Below, piece by piece: positions 1-9,439 of a DNA stretch of 44,642 nt; position 1 is the first letter of the stretch, and every line of letters begins with the position of its first letter. Both the position numbers and the translations under genes were made by a program. The stretch covers positions 27,957 to 72,598 of the forward strand of contig PMAF01000285.1 in NCBI GenBank assembly GCA_003152455.1, read 5' to 3'. This DNA comes from Hyphomicrobiales bacterium (GTDB lineage Bacteria > Pseudomonadota > Alphaproteobacteria > Rhizobiales > Xanthobacteraceae). Under the pieces are notes generated by a model. It was not told the origin of the DNA and did not search any database. It saw only the letters and a program-made list of their open reading frames with translations.

Positions 1-2
1 AT

Positions 3-725
3 GCCGATGCGTTGCGCGCCACGCTCAAGCCCGGCGACGTGCTGCTGGTCGAAGGCAACAACCACATTTCCGGCGTCATCAAATATCTCACGCAGTCGAC
101 CTGGTCGCATGCCGCGCTCTATGTCGGCCCGATCGGCGATCGCGAGACCGCCGACGGCGAGCCGCTGGTGCTAGTGGAAGCCAATATCGGCGAAGGCGTG
201 ATGGCGGCGCCGTTGTCGAAATATATCCATTGCCACACCCGCATCTGCCGGCCGACCAAACTTACCGCAGACGATTGCGCGCGCGTGTGCGCCTATGCCG
301 CCGAGCGCATCGGCTTCGACTACGATCTCAAGAATATCATCGACCTCATGCGCTATCTGTTTCCGATGCCGGTACCGCAGCGCTGGCGCCGGCGCCTGAT
401 GGCGCTCGGGTCTGGGCATCCGACCCGCATCATCTGCTCGGCGCTGGTCGCGCAGGCCTTCGAGAACGTGCGCTATCCGATCCTGCCGAAGGTCACCACG
501 GTCGAAAGTGAATCGGCGCGCCGCGAAATCCTCGAAATCCGCCATTCCTCGCTGTTCGCCCCGCGCGATTTCGACATCTCGCCCTATTTCGAGGTGGTCA
601 AGCCGACTTTGGTGAAAGGCTTCGACTACAAGGCGATGGCCTGGGCCGACCTTCCGGCCGCCGGCGACGACGAGAGCGTGTCGCTGGCGCCGGCGGAGAG
701 CGAGACGTTGGAGCCGGTCGCGTAA
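3..725 (+). CDS. YiiX/YebB-like permuted NlpC/P60 (papain-like) hydrolase, 5' end outside the window
   Basis: Frame is open to the window edge (ADALRATLKPGDVLLVEGNNHISGVIKYLTQSTWSHAALYVG); GDVLLVEG...SHAALYVG and a later ICSALVAQAF Cys motif fit the permuted NlpC/P60 fold. Confidence 0.75.
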   Translation, partial: ADALRATLKPGDVLLVEGNNHISGVIKYLTQSTWSHAALYVGPIGDRETADGEPLVLVEANIGEGVMAAPLSKYIHCHTRICRPTKLTADDCARVCAYAAERIGFDYDLKNIIDLMRYLFPMPVPQRWRRRLMALGSGHPTRIICSALVAQAFENVRYPILPKVTTVESESARREILEIRHSSLFAPRDFDISPYFEVVKPTLVKGFDYKAMAWADLPAAGDDESVSLAPAESETLEPVA

Positions 726-734
726 TCTCTCGAT

Positions 735-844
735 TGTCGTCCCCGCGAAGGCGGGGACCCATAACCCCGGTCTGTCCGTATCTCAATCACTGGGGTTATG
801 GGTCCCGGGTTCTCCCTCGCGTTGCTCGGTCGCCCGGGACGACA
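735..844. repeat. Intergenic inverted-repeat element
   Basis: TGTCGTCCCCGCGAAGGCGGGGACCCATAACCCCGG ... CTGGGGTTATGGGTCCCGGG ... CGGGACGACAG; ends are mutually inverted. Confidence 0.7.
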
Positions 845-889
845 GCTGAAGGCTTGCCCATTGCCGCGGCCGGCATTAGCTGTGGCCGC

Positions 890-1627
890 ATGATCGACGC
901 CGCTTTCAAAGCCCTTTCGCAATTGTTCAGCCAGCCGCTGCGCGCGGTGCTGATGAAGGCGCTGGGCCTGGCCCTGCTGCTGATCGTCATCATCGGTATC
1001 GCGCTCAACCGCGTCTTCAGCGCGCTGGCGGCGAGCGGCGCGACCTGGGCCGAGCAGACCTCGGGCTTTGCGCCGCACGCGGCCTGGGCGACGCTTGCCT
1101 GGGTGCTGTCGATCATGGCGAGCCTCGGCATCGTCACCGGCGCGCTGTTCCTGATGCCGGCGGTGACCGCCTTCGTCGGCAGTTTCTTCGTCGACGAGGT
1201 GGCCGACGCCGTCGAACGCGACACTTATCCGGCCGAGTCGCCGGGCCAGGCGCTGCCGCTGTTCCGCGCGCTGATCGAAGGCGTGACGTTCGCCTTGCTG
1301 GCGCTTGCCGTTTATCTCTGCGCGCTGCCGTTCATATTCTTCTTCTTCGCCGGGGTCGGCGTGATCATTTTGTTCCTGGCCAATGCCTACCTGCTCGGTC
1401 GCGAATATTTCGAGCTCGCCGCGATGCGCTTCCGCCCGCCGCATGAAGCCAAGATGCTGCGCAAGCGTAACGCGCCCTACATCTTTCTCGCCGGCATGGT
1501 GATCGCGCTGTTCGTGTCGATCCCGCTGGTCAATCTGGCGACGCCGATCTTCGCCATGGCCTACATGGTGCATATCCACAAGCGCATGAGCGGCTCGCGG
1601 GCGGAACTGATCGAGCCGCCGCGCTGA
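890..1627 (+). CDS. EI24/CysZ-like multi-span membrane protein
   Basis: ORF with several hydrophobic segments; internal ATG at 890 (MIDAAFKALSQLFSQPLRAVLMKALGL) is the likely start; NAYLLGREYFELAAMRF motif is typical of EI24-domain proteins. Confidence 0.75.
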   Translation: MIDAAFKALSQLFSQPLRAVLMKALGLALLLIVIIGIALNRVFSALAASGATWAEQTSGFAPHAAWATLAWVLSIMASLGIVTGALFLMPAVTAFVGSFFVDEVADAVERDTYPAESPGQALPLFRALIEGVTFALLALAVYLCALPFIFFFFAGVGVIILFLANAYLLGREYFELAAMRFRPPHEAKMLRKRNAPYIFLAGMVIALFVSIPLVNLATPIFAMAYMVHIHKRMSGSRAELIEPPR

Positions 1628-1642
1628 AGTCGCTCTCTCACC

Positions 1643-1732
1643 GTTCATTCCCGCGCAAGCGGGAATCCAGAGCGAAAATTTCTGACGAAGAATTTTTTGT
1701 GCTGGGTCCCAGCTTTCCCGGGGACAAACGGA
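1643..1732. repeat. Degenerate intergenic palindromic element between convergent genes
   Basis: CATTCCCGCGCAAGCGGGAATCCAGAGC ... GCTGGGTCCCAGCTTTCCCGGGG. Confidence 0.5.
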
Positions 1733-1735
1733 TGG

Positions 1736-3166
1736 TCAAATCTTGCGCTGCGCCGCGTTCCAGTGCTTTTCCAGATTGGCAATCAGCGCCGGGCTGAAAT
1801 GGCAATAGGCCTGCTCGCGGCAATAGACCGCCATGTAGCGGCGGAAGGTATCGAGCGGCTCTTCGCCGACGCGAAAGGCGCGCCGGTTGCCGGCCGCGCT
1901 GACCACGCCCGAGCCGGTGAAATCCTCGATCACCCGATCGATCGCCTGGTCCATCTTGCCGGGCGGCACAATCTTGTCGCAGATCATGCGGCCTTCCGGA
2001 CTATCGCATTCAAAGCGGCGACCCATCAGGATCGCTTGCCGCGCAAGACGCGCGCCGACGAAGCGGGTCAGTCTTAAGTTGGCGGCGCCCGGGATGATGC
2101 CTTCCTTGCGCGCCGGCAGCGTCATGTAGGCGTCGCTGCCGGCCACCACGTAATCCATCGCCAGCAGATATTGGCAGCCGCCGCCGATGGCGAAGACATC
2201 GACGCCGGCGACCCAAGGCTTTTCGTGCGTGCCGCCGTAGACTTCGTCGGGGCTGGCGCCGCCCATCGCCAGGCCGCGCAGCATCTTGTTGACGATGCCC
2301 ATGTCGCGACGGATGTACCAAAGATAAGGAATCTTGCCGCGATAGAGATGCGTGAGGTTGATGCCGGCGGAAAAAATCTTGCGGCCTTTGTATTTCGGAT
2401 GATCGACCACGTCGCCGCGCAAGATGCAGATCTCGCTCATCGGATCGAGGATCGCGATGTCGGCGGCGGTCTCGGTGTCGTCGAGCGTGTCGTCGTCTTC
2501 GGCGTTGAGGAAGCGCGGGTTTTTTACGGTAACAACCGCAGCGTTGCCCTGTCGTTCGATTTTGGCGGGGCCGAAATCGATCACACCCCGCTCGACGAAT
2601 TCGGCTGCGCGCTCGATCGATTCTATTTTCGGCCGCAGCATCGTGTGGCACAGATGCATGCCAGCGTCGGGCAGCGCGAGAACTTGCGCCAGGAAAATTC
2701 CCTGATCGACTTCGACGCCGTCCTTCTCGCTTTGCATCATCCCGTTTTCAGCGTCGACTTGCTTTTGCGTCGGCGTCAGACCGGGAACAAGCTTCGCCAC
2801 GTCGTAGACGAGTTCGTCAACGCGTTTGAATTCGGAAAGATTCTTTGTGAGCTTGCGGTAGACCGCGTCGGCGTGAAGGGTGAGAAAACGTTCGCGTGCC
2901 GTCCGGCAACTCAATTGGATGATGTCCGCCATGACTTTCTGTTCTTTGCTGCGATGAAGCTTTTTCGGTATCTTTGACAGCAACGCCATGCCTTCACGCC
3001 AAAATTTTGCGCCCAGCACAACATCACGCTTGTAGCTCCCGGTGAAACTGAACGGCTTCACCCAACCTGCGGAAGCTTTCGGGGAAAGGCCGACATGTTT
3101 GAAAACTTCTTTTAGCGCGCTTTGATCGACGACTCTCGTCTTTTTGGCGCTCGCCGACTCATTCAT
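1736..3166 (-). CDS. DpgC-like crotonase-superfamily protein ((3,5-dihydroxyphenyl)acetyl-CoA 1,2-dioxygenase homologue)
   Basis: 476 aa from ATG at 3166 (MNESASAKKTRV). Long helical N-terminal extension plus crotonase core with FSAGINLTHLYRGKI, EKPWVAGVDVFAIGGGCQYLLAMDYVVAGSDAYMTLPARKEGIIPGAANLRLTRFVG, as recalled for actinomycete DpgC. Confidence 0.82.
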   Translation of the reverse strand: MNESASAKKTRVVDQSALKEVFKHVGLSPKASAGWVKPFSFTGSYKRDVVLGAKFWREGMALLSKIPKKLHRSKEQKVMADIIQLSCRTARERFLTLHADAVYRKLTKNLSEFKRVDELVYDVAKLVPGLTPTQKQVDAENGMMQSEKDGVEVDQGIFLAQVLALPDAGMHLCHTMLRPKIESIERAAEFVERGVIDFGPAKIERQGNAAVVTVKNPRFLNAEDDDTLDDTETAADIAILDPMSEICILRGDVVDHPKYKGRKIFSAGINLTHLYRGKIPYLWYIRRDMGIVNKMLRGLAMGGASPDEVYGGTHEKPWVAGVDVFAIGGGCQYLLAMDYVVAGSDAYMTLPARKEGIIPGAANLRLTRFVGARLARQAILMGRRFECDSPEGRMICDKIVPPGKMDQAIDRVIEDFTGSGVVSAAGNRRAFRVGEEPLDTFRRYMAVYCREQAYCHFSPALIANLEKHWNAAQRKI

Positions 3167-3950
3167 ACGCACGCTCCCTAACCGGTTCTTGCAGGACCGT
3201 TTTCCCCGGCCATTGGCACAGGTCCGCGATGATGCATTTATCGCATAGCGGCTTGCGCGCCAGACAAGTGTAGCGCCCGTGCAGGATAAGCCAATGGTGG
3301 GCATGGAGCTTGTAGCGCGCCGGCACCACCTGCTCGAGTTTCTGCTCGACCTCGAACGGATTTTTCCCCGGTGCCAGACCGGTGCGGTTGCCGACCCGGA
3401 AGATGTGCGTGTCGACCGCGATGGTCGGCTCACCGAACGCGACGTTGAGCACCACATTCGCGGTCTTGCGTCCCACACCCGGCAACGCCTCCAGCGCCTC
3501 GCGCGAGCGCGGCACCTGACCGCCGTGGTCGGCGACCAGCCGGCGCGACAGCTCGACGACGTTCTTGGCCTTGGTGCGGAACAGCCCGATGGTCTTGATC
3601 AGATCGCGCACTTGGGTCTCGCCGAGGGCCGCCATCTTCGCAGGCGTGTCGGCGGCGGCGAACAACGGCGGCGTCGCCTTGTTGACCCCGGCATCGGTGG
3701 CCTGCGCGGAGAGCACCACGGCCACCAGCAGCGTGAAGGGATTGTTGTGGGCGAGCTCGGTCTTGGGTTCCGGATTGGCGGCCTGGAAACGGCGGAACAT
3801 TTCTTCGATTTGCGCTTTGGTCAAAGGCTTGGCCGCGCCGTGCAAAACCGTCGTATCGGTTCTGGCCTGTTTGGAAACAGGCTTGAGTTTCGCGGCGTTG
3901 CCCTTGCGGGCCTTCGCCAGAGATTTTTGGACCGACTTTTTCGCCATCAT
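3159..3950 (-). CDS. nth: Endonuclease III
   Basis: HhH region LPGVGRKTANVVLNVAFGEPTIAVDTHIFRVGNRTGLAPGK and Fe-S Cys cluster CLARKPLCDKCIIADLC; ATG at 3950. Confidence 0.96.
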   Translation of the reverse strand: MMAKKSVQKSLAKARKGNAAKLKPVSKQARTDTTVLHGAAKPLTKAQIEEMFRRFQAANPEPKTELAHNNPFTLLVAVVLSAQATDAGVNKATPPLFAAADTPAKMAALGETQVRDLIKTIGLFRTKAKNVVELSRRLVADHGGQVPRSREALEALPGVGRKTANVVLNVAFGEPTIAVDTHIFRVGNRTGLAPGKNPFEVEQKLEQVVPARYKLHAHHWLILHGRYTCLARKPLCDKCIIADLCQWPGKTVLQEPVRERAYE

Positions 3951-3968
3951 TTCGGTATACTGAGCGCC

Positions 3969-4478
3969 ATGACCGACGACAATCACGAACTCGAACCGAC
4001 GATCTTTTCCGCCGTGCTCACGCCGCACCGCTCGCTCGGCAATGCCGGTTTCCTGGTGCTGATCATCGTGTTCGGCGGCATCAGCTTCATTTCCGGCATG
4101 GCGTTCCTGCTGATGGGCGCCTGGCCGGTGTTCGGCTATTTCGGGCTCGACGTGCTGCTGCTGTATTGGGCGTTCCGGCTCAACTACCGGCAAGCCGCCG
4201 CTTACGAGGAGGTCACGGTGACGCCAACCGCGCTTCGGGTGCGCAAGGTCAGCCCGCGCGGGGCGGCGCGCGAATGGGTGCTCAATCCGCTCTGGGTCAA
4301 GCTCGACAAGGTGGTGCACGAGGAATACGGCATCGAGCGGCTGTTCCTGGTGTCGCGCGGCAAGCAGCTGGCGATCGCGAGTTTCTTAGGACCCGACGAG
4401 AAGGCCAGTTTCGCGCAGGCGCTCGGCAATGCGCTCAACGAGGCCAAACGCGGGGTGACGAGGACGGTTATCTCGTGA
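3969..4478 (+). CDS. DUF2244 domain-containing integral membrane protein
   Basis: MTDDNHELEPTIFSAVLTPHRSLGNAGFLVLI... with two hydrophobic spans followed by a soluble domain; typical DUF2244 layout, divergent from nth. Confidence 0.8.
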   Translation: MTDDNHELEPTIFSAVLTPHRSLGNAGFLVLIIVFGGISFISGMAFLLMGAWPVFGYFGLDVLLLYWAFRLNYRQAAAYEEVTVTPTALRVRKVSPRGAAREWVLNPLWVKLDKVVHEEYGIERLFLVSRGKQLAIASFLGPDEKASFAQALGNALNEAKRGVTRTVIS

Positions 4479-4549
4479 TGCCTCTCCCGGAAGTGACAAA
4501 AGGCAGGAATCGGGTGGTTGCGCGCAGGCCGGCGGCCTAGATACTGGTC

Positions 4550-5452
4550 ATGACCATGACCCTTGCAAAAACGGCTTTATCCGACCGCTTCCCCGGCTTC
4601 GCGCCGCTGCCGACGGCCGCAGCCGATTACGACGTGGTGCGCCGCGCCATCGCCCATATCCGCGGCAACTGGCGCTCGCAGCCCGAAATTGACACCATCG
4701 CCAACGCCGCCGGCGTCAGCGCCACCGATCTGCACCATCTGTTCCGCCGCTGGTGCGGGCTGACGCCGAAGGCCTTCCTGCAGGCGCTCACGCTCAGTCA
4801 CGCCCGCGACCTGCTGCGCGCCTCGGCCAGCGTCTTGGACACCGCCTACGAAGTCGGCCTGTCCGGACCGGGCCGGCTGCACGACCTGTTCGTCACCCAC
4901 GAGGCCATGTCGCCGGGCGAATGGAAGGCCGGCGGCGAAGGGCTGACCATCAGCTACGGCTTCCACCCCTCACCGTTCGGGACGGCGATCGTGATGAACA
5001 CGCCGCGCGGGCTGGCCGGCCTCGCCCTCGCCGACGCCGGCAAGGAGCGCGCGGCGCTGCGCGACATGCGCTCGCGCTGGCCGAAGGCGCGTTACGTCGA
5101 GGACTTCGCGGCCACCGCTGCCACGGCACGCCGAATTTTTGATTCCACGCTGTGGCGGCCGGAGCAGCCGTTGCGCGTGGTGCTGATCGGCACGGATTTC
5201 GAAGTGCGGGTGTGGGAAAAGCTGCTGACCATTCCGATGGGCAAGCTCGACACCTATTCCGGCGTCGCGGCCAAAGTCGGCGAGCCGAAGGCGGCACGCG
5301 CGGTCGGGGCTGCCGTGGGCAAGAACCCGATCTGCTTCGTGGTGCCTTGCCACCGCGTGGTCGGCAAGAACGGCGACATTACCGGCTATCACTGGGGCCT
5401 GACCCGTAAGCGCGCCATGCTCGGCTGGGAAGCGGGAATGGCGGCGGCTTAA
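4550..5452 (+). CDS. Ada-like protein: AraC-type HTH plus methylated-DNA--[protein]-cysteine S-methyltransferase
   Basis: AraC HTH (LHHLFRRWCGLTPKAFLQALTLSHARDLL) and MGMT active-site motif FVVPCHRVVGKNG; no N-terminal Ada zinc domain. Confidence 0.92.
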   Translation: MTMTLAKTALSDRFPGFAPLPTAAADYDVVRRAIAHIRGNWRSQPEIDTIANAAGVSATDLHHLFRRWCGLTPKAFLQALTLSHARDLLRASASVLDTAYEVGLSGPGRLHDLFVTHEAMSPGEWKAGGEGLTISYGFHPSPFGTAIVMNTPRGLAGLALADAGKERAALRDMRSRWPKARYVEDFAATAATARRIFDSTLWRPEQPLRVVLIGTDFEVRVWEKLLTIPMGKLDTYSGVAAKVGEPKAARAVGAAVGKNPICFVVPCHRVVGKNGDITGYHWGLTRKRAMLGWEAGMAAA

Positions 5453-5454
5453 CT

Positions 5455-6078
5455 CTACGCCGCCAGATCCCGCTTCGATGCCACCGTCGAATCCGCGTTG
5501 AGCCGGTAGATCATCGGCACGCCGGTATCCAAATTCAATTTGGTGATGCTCTCGGTCGTATGCTTGTCGAGCACCATCACCAGCGCGCGCAGTGAATTGC
5601 CATGCGCCGACACCAGCACGCGCTCGCCGCGCAGCACCCGCGGCAATATCTCCGTCACGTAATACGGCAGCGTACGCGCCAGCGTGTCCTTGAGGCTCTC
5701 GCCGCCGGGCGGCGCGACATCGTAGGAGCGGCGCCAGATATGCACCTGTTCCTCGCCCCATTTCTTTCGCGCGTCGTCTTTGTTGAGCCCGGAGAGATCG
5801 CCGTAGTCGCGCTCGTTGAGCGCCTGATCCTTGAACACCGGAATATTCGTCTGGCCAAGTTCGGTCAGCATCAAATCGAGCGTGCGCTGCGCGCGGATGA
5901 GCGCGGAAGTGAAGGCAACGTCGAACTTGATGCCCTGGCCTTTAAGCTTGTGGCCGGCCTCGCGCGCTTCCTTGATGCCCTGTTCGGTCAGATCGATATT
6001 GCGCCAACCGGTGAACAGGTTTTTCAGGTTCCAGTCGCTTTGGCCGTGACGTACGAGGACGAGTAAGCGGTCGGTCAT
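5455..6078 (-). CDS. gpmA: 2,3-bisphosphoglycerate-dependent phosphoglycerate mutase
   Basis: [29 protein letters not shown] and [18 protein letters not shown] catalytic motifs. Confidence 0.96.
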   Translation of the reverse strand: MTDRLLVLVRHGQSDWNLKNLFTGWRNIDLTEQGIKEAREAGHKLKGQGIKFDVAFTSALIRAQRTLDLMLTELGQTNIPVFKDQALNERDYGDLSGLNKDDARKKWGEEQVHIWRRSYDVAPPGGESLKDTLARTLPYYVTEILPRVLRGERVLVSAHGNSLRALVMVLDKHTTESITKLNLDTGVPMIYRLNADSTVASKRDLAA

Positions 6079-6093
6079 TCTTCCTGGCTCCGG

Positions 6094-6909
6094 TCAGAAA
6101 TTGCTAAGGCCGAGCACGTCGGTCATCGAATAAAGCCCCGGCTTCTGGCCACGCGCCCAAAGCGCCGCGTGCAACGCGCCGCGCGCGAAGATCATGCGGT
6201 CCTCGGCCTTGTGCACGAGTTCGATGCGCTCGGCAGGTCCCGCGAAGATCACGCTGTGCTCGCCGACCACGCTGCCGCCGCGCAAGCTCGCAAAGCCGAT
6301 ATCGCCGGGCTCGCGGGCGCCGGTGTGGCCGTCACGGCTCTTTACCGAATGCTGGTCGAGATCGATGCCGCGGCCTTCCGCCGCCGCGCGCCCGAGCATC
6401 AGCGCGGTGCCGGACGGCGCGTCCACCTTGCGGTTGTGATGCATCTCGAGGATTTCGATGTCGAAGGAATCGTCGAGCGTCTTGGCGACGCGCCGGGCGA
6501 GCGCCGCCAGCAGGTTGACGCCGAGGCTCATATTGCCGGACTTCACGATTACCGCGCTCTTGGCCGCGTCCTTGATCCTTACTTCGTCGGCAGCAGCCAA
6601 CCCGGTGGTCCCGATGATGTGGACCTTGCCGCCCTTGGCCGCGAGCGCGGCGAAGGCGACCGTCGCCGATGGCGCGGTGAAATCGATAATGCCGTCGGCC
6701 TTGGCGAGCGGCGCTGCCGCGTCACCGCTGAGCTTGATGCCGTTTTCGGGAAGGCCGGCGAGCTGACCGGCGTCCCAGCCGATCAGCGGCGAGCGCGCGT
6801 CTTCCAGCGCACCGGCAAGCGCAAAGTCCTTGCTGTCGGCGATCGCCTTGACCAGCGTGCGGCCCATCCGCCCGCCGGCACCGGCGACCACGAGCCGCAT
6901 TTCGGCCAT
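6094..6909 (-). CDS. dapB: 4-hydroxy-tetrahydrodipicolinate reductase
   Basis: [41 protein letters not shown]. Confidence 0.97.
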   Translation of the reverse strand: MAEMRLVVAGAGGRMGRTLVKAIADSKDFALAGALEDARSPLIGWDAGQLAGLPENGIKLSGDAAAPLAKADGIIDFTAPSATVAFAALAAKGGKVHIIGTTGLAAADEVRIKDAAKSAVIVKSGNMSLGVNLLAALARRVAKTLDDSFDIEILEMHHNRKVDAPSGTALMLGRAAAEGRGIDLDQHSVKSRDGHTGAREPGDIGFASLRGGSVVGEHSVIFAGPAERIELVHKAEDRMIFARGALHAALWARGQKPGLYSMTDVLGLSNF

Positions 6910-6965
6910 CGGTCAAACTCCTGGAACGTGGGGCGAGGGTATAGCGCCCTTGCGCGCAAAAGGCA

Positions 6966-7268
6966 CTACGGCTGCGGGCCGTCGTAGCCCTCGATCACGA
7001 TCAAATCGGCGTCCGCGTTGGCCTGCCGGAGCGCGATGGCCTTGGCGTAGTCGGGCGAGCGGTAGCAGGTCATCGCCGCCTCGAAGCTTGGGAATTCGAT
7101 GATAACGATACGGCTGCGGCTCTTGCCTTCCACAACTTCGGTCCTGCCGCCGCGGGTGGCGTAGCGCCCGCCGAATTTGCGGAAAATGTCCGGCAACGCG
7201 GCGACGTATTCCTTATATCCATCCGGATTGCGGACATCGACATTGGCGATCCAATAGCCTTTAGCCAT
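6966..7268 (-). CDS. DUF1330 domain-containing protein
   Basis: MAKGYWIANVDVRNPDGYKEYVAALPDIFRKFGGRYATRGG; canonical family pattern. Confidence 0.9.
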   Translation of the reverse strand: MAKGYWIANVDVRNPDGYKEYVAALPDIFRKFGGRYATRGGRTEVVEGKSRSRIVIIEFPSFEAAMTCYRSPDYAKAIALRQANADADLIVIEGYDGPQP

Positions 7269-7281
7269 TTCAGTCCCCCCT

Positions 7282-7992
7282 TTATTTTCCCATAGTCTTT
7301 TCGATCTCGCTCACAATCGCTTCGGCCGCCGCTTTCGGATCGTGGGCGTCCACAACCGGCCGGCCGACGACCAGATAGTCGGCGCCCGATTGAATGGCCT
7401 TGGCCGGCGTCATGATGCGCTTCTGGTCGCCGCTCGCGGTCCCTGCCGGCCTGATCCCCGGCGTGACCAGCACCATGCCTGGACCCACGATGCCGCGCAG
7501 GTTGGCCACCTCCTCGGCCGAGCACACCAGGCCATCGACGCCGGTGTCGCGCGCCTGGCCGGCGCGCGCCGCCGCAAGCTCGCCGACGCTCATATCGTAG
7601 CCGGCGGCGGCGAGATCGGCGTCGTCATAAGAGGTGAGCACGGTCACCGCCAAAATGCGCAGCGTCGAACCCGCTTTGCCTTCCACCGCCGCCTTCATGG
7701 TCTGCGGATAGGCATGCACGGTGAGGAAGGTCGCGCCGAGCTGCGCCACGCTCTCGACGCCTTTGGCGACGGTGTGGCCGATATCGTGCAGCTTGAGATC
7801 GAGGAAAACCTGCTTGCCGGCGGCGATCAGGCCGGCCGCGAATGGCAACCCGCCGGCATAAGCGAGCTGATAGCCGATCTTGTAGAAGCAAACCGTTTCG
7901 CCCAGGCGCGACACCATGGCCTCGGCCGCCTGCACCGACGGCAGGTCAAGAGCGACGATCAGACGTTCGCGTGCATCCAATACCAATTCCAT
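7282..7992 (-). CDS. pyrF: Orotidine 5'-phosphate decarboxylase
   Basis: [54 protein letters not shown]. Confidence 0.97.
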   Translation of the reverse strand: MELVLDARERLIVALDLPSVQAAEAMVSRLGETVCFYKIGYQLAYAGGLPFAAGLIAAGKQVFLDLKLHDIGHTVAKGVESVAQLGATFLTVHAYPQTMKAAVEGKAGSTLRILAVTVLTSYDDADLAAAGYDMSVGELAAARAGQARDTGVDGLVCSAEEVANLRGIVGPGMVLVTPGIRPAGTASGDQKRIMTPAKAIQSGADYLVVGRPVVDAHDPKAAAEAIVSEIEKTMGK

Positions 7993-8005
7993 TCTCCTCA
8001 GCGGT

Positions 8006-8587
8006 TCACATCATCATCCGCGCCATGTCCACCAGCCGCGCGAGCTGGGCGCGCAAAAGATTGGCGGTGCCGGTGTCGGCGATATTGTCCTTTTCGTCGA
8101 AAGCATGATCGGCTTGCGCGATTGCCACCTGCTCGGGGATCACCAGCGCGCCGCAGCCGAGCTCCAGAATTTGGCGCAAAGCCATCAACGCGCGCAAGCC
8201 ACCGAAACGCCCGGGCGAAGCCGAAGAGATCGCGAACACGCTGCGCTTGAAGGCGGCGTAGGTAAGCTCCCCGCGCTCGTACACGTGCGAAACCCAGTCG
8301 ATGGCGTTCTTGAGCATCGGCGACACCGACGCGCTGTATTCCGGGCTGGCGATGAACACGCCATGGTGCGCCATGATCATCTGCTTGAGCTTGACCGCAT
8401 TGGCGGGCGCTCCGGCATTGGCCTCAAGATCGTCCTCATAGATCGGCAGCGGATAATCCTCAAGCGAGATGCGGGTGACGTCGACGTCGATCAAGGCCAG
8501 CTCTTTTACCGCCAGCGCGGCCAGCTTGACGTTGTAAGAGCCGGTACGGGTCGAGCCGGGCAGGACGAGAGTTTTCGGCGTGGCCAT
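8006..8587 (-). CDS. NADPH-dependent FMN reductase family protein
   Basis: [20 protein letters not shown] and [25 protein letters not shown]. Confidence 0.9.
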   Translation of the reverse strand: MATPKTLVLPGSTRTGSYNVKLAALAVKELALIDVDVTRISLEDYPLPIYEDDLEANAGAPANAVKLKQMIMAHHGVFIASPEYSASVSPMLKNAIDWVSHVYERGELTYAAFKRSVFAISSASPGRFGGLRALMALRQILELGCGALVIPEQVAIAQADHAFDEKDNIADTGTANLLRAQLARLVDMARMMM

Positions 8588-8635
8588 CGGCGGCTCCGAA
8601 TTCGGGCTCTCATATCATACCAAACAACAAACGCT

Positions 8636-8746
8636 GTCATGCCCCGCGAAGGCGGGGCATCCAGTACGCCCTGTGAACGTTGTGAAACTGTGCGAATGTC
8701 GCGAGCGCCAGTGAGTATTTATTGCCCGCGTTCGCGGGCAATGACA
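8636..8746. repeat. Intergenic inverted-repeat pair
   Basis: GTCATGCCCCGCGAAGGCGGGGCATCCAGTA ... ATTGCCCGCGTTCGCGGGCAATGAC, two hairpins with inverted GTCAT ends. Confidence 0.75.
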
Positions 8747-8755
8747 CTGAGGGGT

Positions 8756-9370
8756 TTACCGCCCGCGATAAATCCAAACGCGCGCCGGCGGCAGGTTCAT
8801 CCAGATCAGCTCGGAGTGCTCGGCCTTGATGCCGGACAGCGCCTTCGGGATCGGTGGCACCATGGCATAGGTGAACTGGATAAACGGCGCGCCGGTCGCC
8901 AGCAGGCTCATGGCGTCCGAAATCAGGCGCAGCTTCGTGCGCAACGGCTTGGTGACGAGCGGCAGGCCGGACACCACCGCGGCGGCCGGTTCGCGCACGA
9001 AGGTCTCCAGCAGACGGCGCAACCGATAGGCATCGCCCTGCACCACGGTTGCCGCCGGATACCGCGTGCGCAGCAGCCGGCAGAAGTCCGGATTGAATTC
9101 GACCAAAATCAGCCGCGCCGGATCGACGCCGCGCTGCACCAGCGCTTGCGTCACCGGACCGGTACCGGGTCCAAGCTCGATCACCGGACCGCTTGCTTGC
9201 GGATCGACATAGCGCGCCATGGTGCGCGCCAGCGCCTTGCTGGACGGCATCACCGCGCCGGTGGAAATGGGCTTCTCGATCCAGGAACGGATGAATTGCA
9301 TCTCGTCATCGAGACGCTGGGTCTTCTTTACGACGCGTACGACTGTACGGGAGGGCATAGATGCGGTCAC
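8756..9370 (-). CDS. PmtA-like SAM-dependent methyltransferase (putative phospholipid N-methyltransferase)
   Basis: TGAVMPSSKALARTMARYVDP, VIELGPGTGPVTQALVQRGV, VVSGLPLVTKP; PmtA/KsgA-like class I MTase pattern. Confidence 0.75.
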   Translation of the reverse strand: MTASMPSRTVVRVVKKTQRLDDEMQFIRSWIEKPISTGAVMPSSKALARTMARYVDPQASGPVIELGPGTGPVTQALVQRGVDPARLILVEFNPDFCRLLRTRYPAATVVQGDAYRLRRLLETFVREPAAAVVSGLPLVTKPLRTKLRLISDAMSLLATGAPFIQFTYAMVPPIPKALSGIKAEHSELIWMNLPPARVWIYRGR

Positions 9371-9439
9371 GCGTGCTGAGGACAGGTATTATCCTAGGAA
9401 CTTCACGGGTATAGCGCCCCGGGCAGTGGGTCAAGATGG

